From Bacteroidaceae bacterium (GTDB taxonomy: Bacteria > Bacteroidota > Bacteroidia > Bacteroidales > Bacteroidaceae), in NCBI GenBank assembly GCA_030843315.1, contig JAUUPT010000008.1:21738-85737 (forward strand): 64,000 nucleotides of DNA, given 5' to 3'. The notes beneath the pieces are model-generated. The model searched no databases. It saw nothing but the letters and a program-made list of their open reading frames with translations, and had not been told where the DNA came from. The translations under genes were made by a program, and so were the position numbers. How positions within the stretch are numbered: position 1 is the first letter of the stretch; the number at the start of each line of letters is the position of its first letter. Of this stretch, positions 60,283 through 64,000 are shown piece after piece.

Positions 60283-63200
60283 TTAGAAATTTAACTGAAC
60301 ACCTACTGATAAACTCTTGAAGGCAGGAGTACTAATACCGGCACGTCCCATCTGGTAATTATCTGCTGACAACAGACCGGAGCTACCGATACCAGCTACT
60401 ACTTCAGGATCAAGAGGAGTACCGTCCAAATGATCGAAAGTAAAGAAGTTCTCTATGGAGCAATAGAAACGTGCCTTCTGAATCCAAGCTTTCTTTGTCA
60501 GGGAAACAGGGAGCGTATAGCCAACTGTTATATTCTTAATTCGCAGATAAGACATATCCAGCAGATAGCGGTCTTGACGATACATATTATAACGATTCAC
60601 TTCGTTTGCCATATTATAGGCGCGCGGATAGAAAGCATTAGTACGGTCTTCTTTCCAATAGTCTGTGCTGAAGCGCTTAGCAATGGCACCGTCTGCTGTA
60701 TTGAAACCGGCCAGAGTAGTAGATGAACTACCCCACATATCGCGTTTACCTACACCTTGGAAGAATATAGAAAGGTCGAATCCTTTATAATCTGCTCCCA
60801 AACGGAGACCATATTCGTAACGCGGTGTTGAGTTACCGATAACTTCTAAATCGCCATGATCATCAACCGAACGGCTTCCGTCTGTAATCTGTCCGTCACC
60901 GTCTACATCTTTAAACTTCACGTCACCGGGCTGGTATCGGAATGAACCGCTCTGCAGGTAACCTTGATAAACCGGTTTATCGCCTTTCAGCTTGTAAACG
61001 GTCTTCCCTGCATTCTTGTCGCCATTGGCTTCCGTCAATACAATTTCCACCAAGTTTCCACTTGCATCGTATTCAAAGTCATCCTTCTGATAAAGGCGGT
61101 CGGTACGGTATCCCCAAATTTCGCCATAGGTTTTTCCATTGTACCAGCTGTCTATTCCCCTAGATGAGCCATATTCCGTTACTTTGGTGATTGCATCGGA
61201 CAACGTGAACATGGCATTAATGCCAAGCCCATTAGAGAAGCGGTGATTGTAGTCGATAGAAAGTTCCCAACCTTTTGTACGAAGGTTGCCGTAATTGCCA
61301 CTCGGCGCAACAGTACCATAAGCAAACGGAATACCTTCGGCAGGCACAATCATGTTCTCTGTGTCGCGTTGATACCAATCAAAAGAAAGTCCAAGCTCGC
61401 TATTGAAGAAACGCGCATCTATACCAAAGTCCAGGGTAGTAATATCCTGCCACGTAATGTCGCGTGCAACAGCTGTCGGTGAATATACATAGTTTATTTT
61501 GTTACCGCTTTCATCCAACCAAGAAGATTGAGTGATGCTTCCCAAGTTAGAGGTATAGAGTGAATTCGATACGGTTTGGTCACCAATGATACCCCAAGAT
61601 GCACGAACCTTCAAAGCACTCAGTGCGGGTTTTGCCCATTCCATAAAAGCTTCTTCGCTTGCACGCCATCCGGCAGAGAAGGACGGGAACCAACGCCATT
61701 GCATATCCGTCGGGAATTTGGAAGTACCGTCATAGCGAAGATTTGCTTCGACTAAGTATTTCTCCATCAGGTTGTAATTGACACGGCCGAAGAAACCGAT
61801 TTGTGATTCCCATTCTTTACTACCTGCTACGGTTTGTTCACCGGCAGCACCACCGAATTGTACATTATCATAGTCAAGCAATTCTTTCTTCTGAGCCTGA
61901 TGATATTCCTTCACATAAGTTACACGGTTCATACCGGCCATAAACTTGAAGTGGTTGACATCTGCCAAATTCAGGTTATAAGTAGTATATGCGTTGATCG
62001 TATTACGCTGAGTATTGGTAGACCGGCGGTTGATATTATCCGGTGCACCACCAACACTTGTATAAGTCCAGTTCTTCAAATCATAAGCCTGCATAGCTCC
62101 TTCAGTACCCTGCGGCACAACCTGTCCATCACTGTTTACATAAACGGTATTGCCGCTGGCATCTGTACGCGCAATCGGTGAAATCCACGTATCGGCAGCC
62201 GTGAAACGTTGCCCCGGACGCAGCCAGTTAGTTTCTTCATTAGCATGTGTGTAGTCAAAATCAACAGTCCAGTTGTCTGTCAAATCCAGATGGAAACCTA
62301 AGTTGATGTTGGTATAGTTCATTTCCAGCTTTGAAGTATTGGCCTGATGGTATTCTTCAGCAGGGCTGCGGAGTTCGTTCCCGTTTTCATCATATCCCAT
62401 CGGATAGTAGGAACTCCAACGATATAGGTAATACCATTGGTCGTAAGAACTTTGTGTTACGTAAGGATAGCTCTTGGTACGTTTAGAATAGATAGCACCG
62501 GCATTAAATGTAACGTATTTATTGAACTGGGTGCTCAGTCTGATAGAGGCATTGTAGCGTTCAAAATTGTCTTTTTTGGCTGCTTTGTTCATACCGCTTT
62601 GATCCAAATATCCCAAACCGATATTATAAGTAGTCTTTCCACTCTTACCATTGACTGACAGATTGTGGCTTTGTGTTGGAGCCCAATCACGTACCAAATA
62701 GTCATAAGCGTCATAAGATCTTAAGCCTACTTTCTGACCGGCAGCATTCACATACCAGTCACGACCATATACGGTAGGATCGTTCGGACCGAGTTTACCA
62801 CCATACCTTTTCTCCCATTCTCTGGCCTTCTGCAAACCTTCTTCTGTTACTTTATAAAAAGCACCAATAGATGTCGCACCTGCATTCTTCATGGCATCAA
62901 CCGTATATTCCATACCTTCAATGCCCCCCATGTTGTAGCCTTTTGCTACATTCTGCCAAGAGAAGTTTCCGGAATAAGTTACATTCACGGCCTCTGTTTT
63001 GGCACCTTTCTTTGTAGTAATCAAAACAACACCGAATGCAGCCTTCGCACCATAAATAGAAGATGCTGCAGCATCTTTCAAAATAGAAATACTCTCAATG
63101 TCATCGGGATTAACCAAAGTGATGCTTGGTATCTCCACATTGTCTAATAAGATTAGCGGATTGGCCGAACCATTGATGGAAGCATATTGACCACGGATTT

Positions 63201-63768
63201 TAATAGTCGGGTCAGAACCGACTTCAGCATCAGGCAACGTTATAGATAAACCCGGAGTAGTTCCCTGCAATCCACGGCCCACGTCAGCGATAGGGCGGCT
63301 ATCCAATGTCTTGTTCACATCCACTGTTGCTACCGCTCCTGTCAGATTTTCTTTTTTCTGCGAACCATAACCTACAACCACAACTTCAGACAGCATTTCA
63401 CTATCTTCTTTTAAGGTAATTTTCATCGTTTTCGTAGCCTTCACCTCCAGCGTCTGATAGCCTACATAGGATATTTTCAATGTAGCTCCTGATTTTACAC
63501 TCAATGTGAACTTACCGTCAATGTCAGTGATACCGCCATTAGTAGTACCTTTTTCCACTACACTGGCACCGATAACGGGTTCACCCGTAGCATCTACTAC
63601 CAATCCAGTAACAGTAATAGATTGCAACTGCTCCGTTACTTCCGAAACACTGCCTGAAGCAGTCTGGGTAGCCAGTACATTACCGCTACCTAATAGCAAT
63701 GTACTAATAGCCACTGCTGTGAGGATTTTGCTATGCGCCAATCCTCGTTTTTTGCGATCTTCATTCAT
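60283..63768 (-). CDS. SusC/RagA-family TonB-linked outer-membrane transporter
   Basis: The 1161-residue protein has a signal segment (about 12-34) and a carboxypeptidase-regulatory-like domain (VTGLVVDATGEPVIGASVVE near residue 53). A TonB-box-like SEVVVVGYGSQKKENLTGAV follows near 127, then a plug with NPLILLDNVEIP near 198, and a 22-strand barrel ending in FKSLSVGVQLNF. No STN domain is present, so it is unlikely to signal to an anti-sigma factor through that route. With susD it forms one nutrient uptake pair; enzymes and regulator would lie beyond the right edge. Confidence 0.95.
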   Translation of the reverse strand: MNEDRKKRGLAHSKILTAVAISTLLLGSGNVLATQTASGSVSEVTEQLQSITVTGLVVDATGEPVIGASVVEKGTTNGGITDIDGKFTLSVKSGATLKISYVGYQTLEVKATKTMKITLKEDSEMLSEVVVVGYGSQKKENLTGAVATVDVNKTLDSRPIADVGRGLQGTTPGLSITLPDAEVGSDPTIKIRGQYASINGSANPLILLDNVEIPSITLVNPDDIESISILKDAAASSIYGAKAAFGVVLITTKKGAKTEAVNVTYSGNFSWQNVAKGYNMGGIEGMEYTVDAMKNAGATSIGAFYKVTEEGLQKAREWEKRYGGKLGPNDPTVYGRDWYVNAAGQKVGLRSYDAYDYLVRDWAPTQSHNLSVNGKSGKTTYNIGLGYLDQSGMNKAAKKDNFERYNASIRLSTQFNKYVTFNAGAIYSKRTKSYPYVTQSSYDQWYYLYRWSSYYPMGYDENGNELRSPAEEYHQANTSKLEMNYTNINLGFHLDLTDNWTVDFDYTHANEETNWLRPGQRFTAADTWISPIARTDASGNTVYVNSDGQVVPQGTEGAMQAYDLKNWTYTSVGGAPDNINRRSTNTQRNTINAYTTYNLNLADVNHFKFMAGMNRVTYVKEYHQAQKKELLDYDNVQFGGAAGEQTVAGSKEWESQIGFFGRVNYNLMEKYLVEANLRYDGTSKFPTDMQWRWFPSFSAGWRASEEAFMEWAKPALSALKVRASWGIIGDQTVSNSLYTSNLGSITQSSWLDESGNKINYVYSPTAVARDITWQDITTLDFGIDARFFNSELGLSFDWYQRDTENMIVPAEGIPFAYGTVAPSGNYGNLRTKGWELSIDYNHRFSNGLGINAMFTLSDAITKVTEYGSSRGIDSWYNGKTYGEIWGYRTDRLYQKDDFEYDASGNLVEIVLTEANGDKNAGKTVYKLKGDKPVYQGYLQSGSFRYQPGDVKFKDVDGDGQITDGSRSVDDHGDLEVIGNSTPRYEYGLRLGADYKGFDLSIFFQGVGKRDMWGSSSTTLAGFNTADGAIAKRFSTDYWKEDRTNAFYPRAYNMANEVNRYNMYRQDRYLLDMSYLRIKNITVGYTLPVSLTKKAWIQKARFYCSIENFFTFDHLDGTPLDPEVVAGIGSSGLLSADNYQMGRAGISTPAFKSLSVGVQLNF

Positions 63769-63808
63769 AAAAGATTGATGATTTTGTTAATTTAATTAGT
63801 TTTCTAAA

Positions 63809-63934
63809 TTAGGTCAAGGGAATAAATTGGTCGGGATAATCAAAAGTCATTCCGAGTGTTCTTCTAATTTTATCATAGGCATATCTTGCATTTAAAGGTT
63901 GATAATCTGTCGTTACATCACTTAATTTCATCAT
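63809..63934 (-). CDS. Possible small or broken frame upstream of susC
   Basis: A minus-strand frame of 41 residues reads MMKLSDVTTDYQPLNARYAY and then DKIRRTLGMTFDYPDQFIP before a stop 41 bases from the susC start. It stays open upstream to near the window edge (stop near 63997), so it may be the end of a longer broken gene. Its composition looks more protein-like than the average shadow frame. I do not recognise a family, and it could equally be the leader of susC. Confidence 0.25.
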   Translation of the reverse strand: MMKLSDVTTDYQPLNARYAYDKIRRTLGMTFDYPDQFIPLT

Positions 63935-63937
63935 TTT

Positions 63938-63967
63938 ACCAAGTACAAAAAGAACTTGGTTTTATGC
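63938..63967. terminator. Weak hairpin at the right edge
   Basis: ACCAAGT (63938-63944) pairs with ACTTGGT (63954-63960) across nine bases and runs into TTTAT on the plus strand. It may end a transcript entering from either side. Evidence is limited by the window edge. Confidence 0.35.
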
Positions 63968-64000
63968 TGATTCAAAACAAAAATCCCGTTAATGACTTAA

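Overview
This window is chromosomal DNA from a Bacteroidales bacterium, most likely a Bacteroides species. The evidence is a SusC/SusD pair, NigD-like and DUF6242 lipoproteins, two tandem OmpH/Skp genes behind bamA, an ArgF'-type transcarbamylase, and many copies of the Bacteroidetes sigma-ABfr -7 box (TAnnTTTG) in front of genes. No phage, insertion sequence, CRISPR array or rRNA is seen; the window reads as core genome with one nutrient-uptake locus at the right end.

Layout. 1-3.2 kb: end of argD, then proC, an XRE-cupin regulator and an acyl-CoA synthetase. 3.5-5.1 kb: convergent PagL-like outer-membrane lipase and thioredoxin. 5.4-5.7 kb: tRNA-Leu, tRNA-Gly and a leftover tRNA-Leu 3' end fused to the end of argH. 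5.7-9.6 kb, minus: prmC-recX-pyrE-SRPBCC-argH. 9.85-17.9 kb, plus: ribD, DUF6242 lipoprotein, uppS-bamA-ompH-ompH and murI. 18-21.6 kb, plus: DUF2007, proB, proA and argF'. 21.7-26.7 kb, minus: a six-gene run PASTA-rluD-ddl-plsC-like-nigD-like-rhodanese. 27.2-32.7 kb: rpmH (minus), then efp, a family 2 glycosyltransferase, radC, a DUF59 protein, lpxH-like, a serine hydrolase and a small acidic protein. 32.8-36.6 kb, minus: alkaline phosphatase, ackA and pta. 37-40 kb, plus: lrgA-lrgB, DUF2156 and GNAT genes. 40-44.8 kb, minus: folP-cdaA and tldD-tldE. 44.9-53.6 kb: TPR sensor kinase, murF, vanZ-like (minus), Na+ symporter, HhH protein and a beta-barrel protein. 53.6-57.1 kb, minus: antiporter-tcdA-lolD-like. 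57.3 kb, plus: asd. 58.4-63.8 kb, minus: susC then susD.

Several genes belong to connected pathways. argD, proC, argH, proB, proA and argF' lie within 22 kb and cover proline and arginine synthesis, by the N-succinyl route if the Pro90 reading of ArgF' is right. uppS, bamA, two ompH, murI, ddl, murF, the lpxH-like gene and the PagL-like gene serve the envelope. pta-ackA makes acetate and ATP.

The most unusual signal is between the genes. At least four spacers hold short arrays with an exact 22-bp step (two 11-bp halves, about two DNA turns). Each array has its own unrelated sequence, yet three share the same design of mirrored flanks around an 8-9 nt core. A second group of spacers carries 7-8 bp repeats that often run into the flanking stop codon. 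Neither step is a multiple of three and neither encodes a consistent peptide. I do not recognise a described family for these, and they are the best candidate here for something new.
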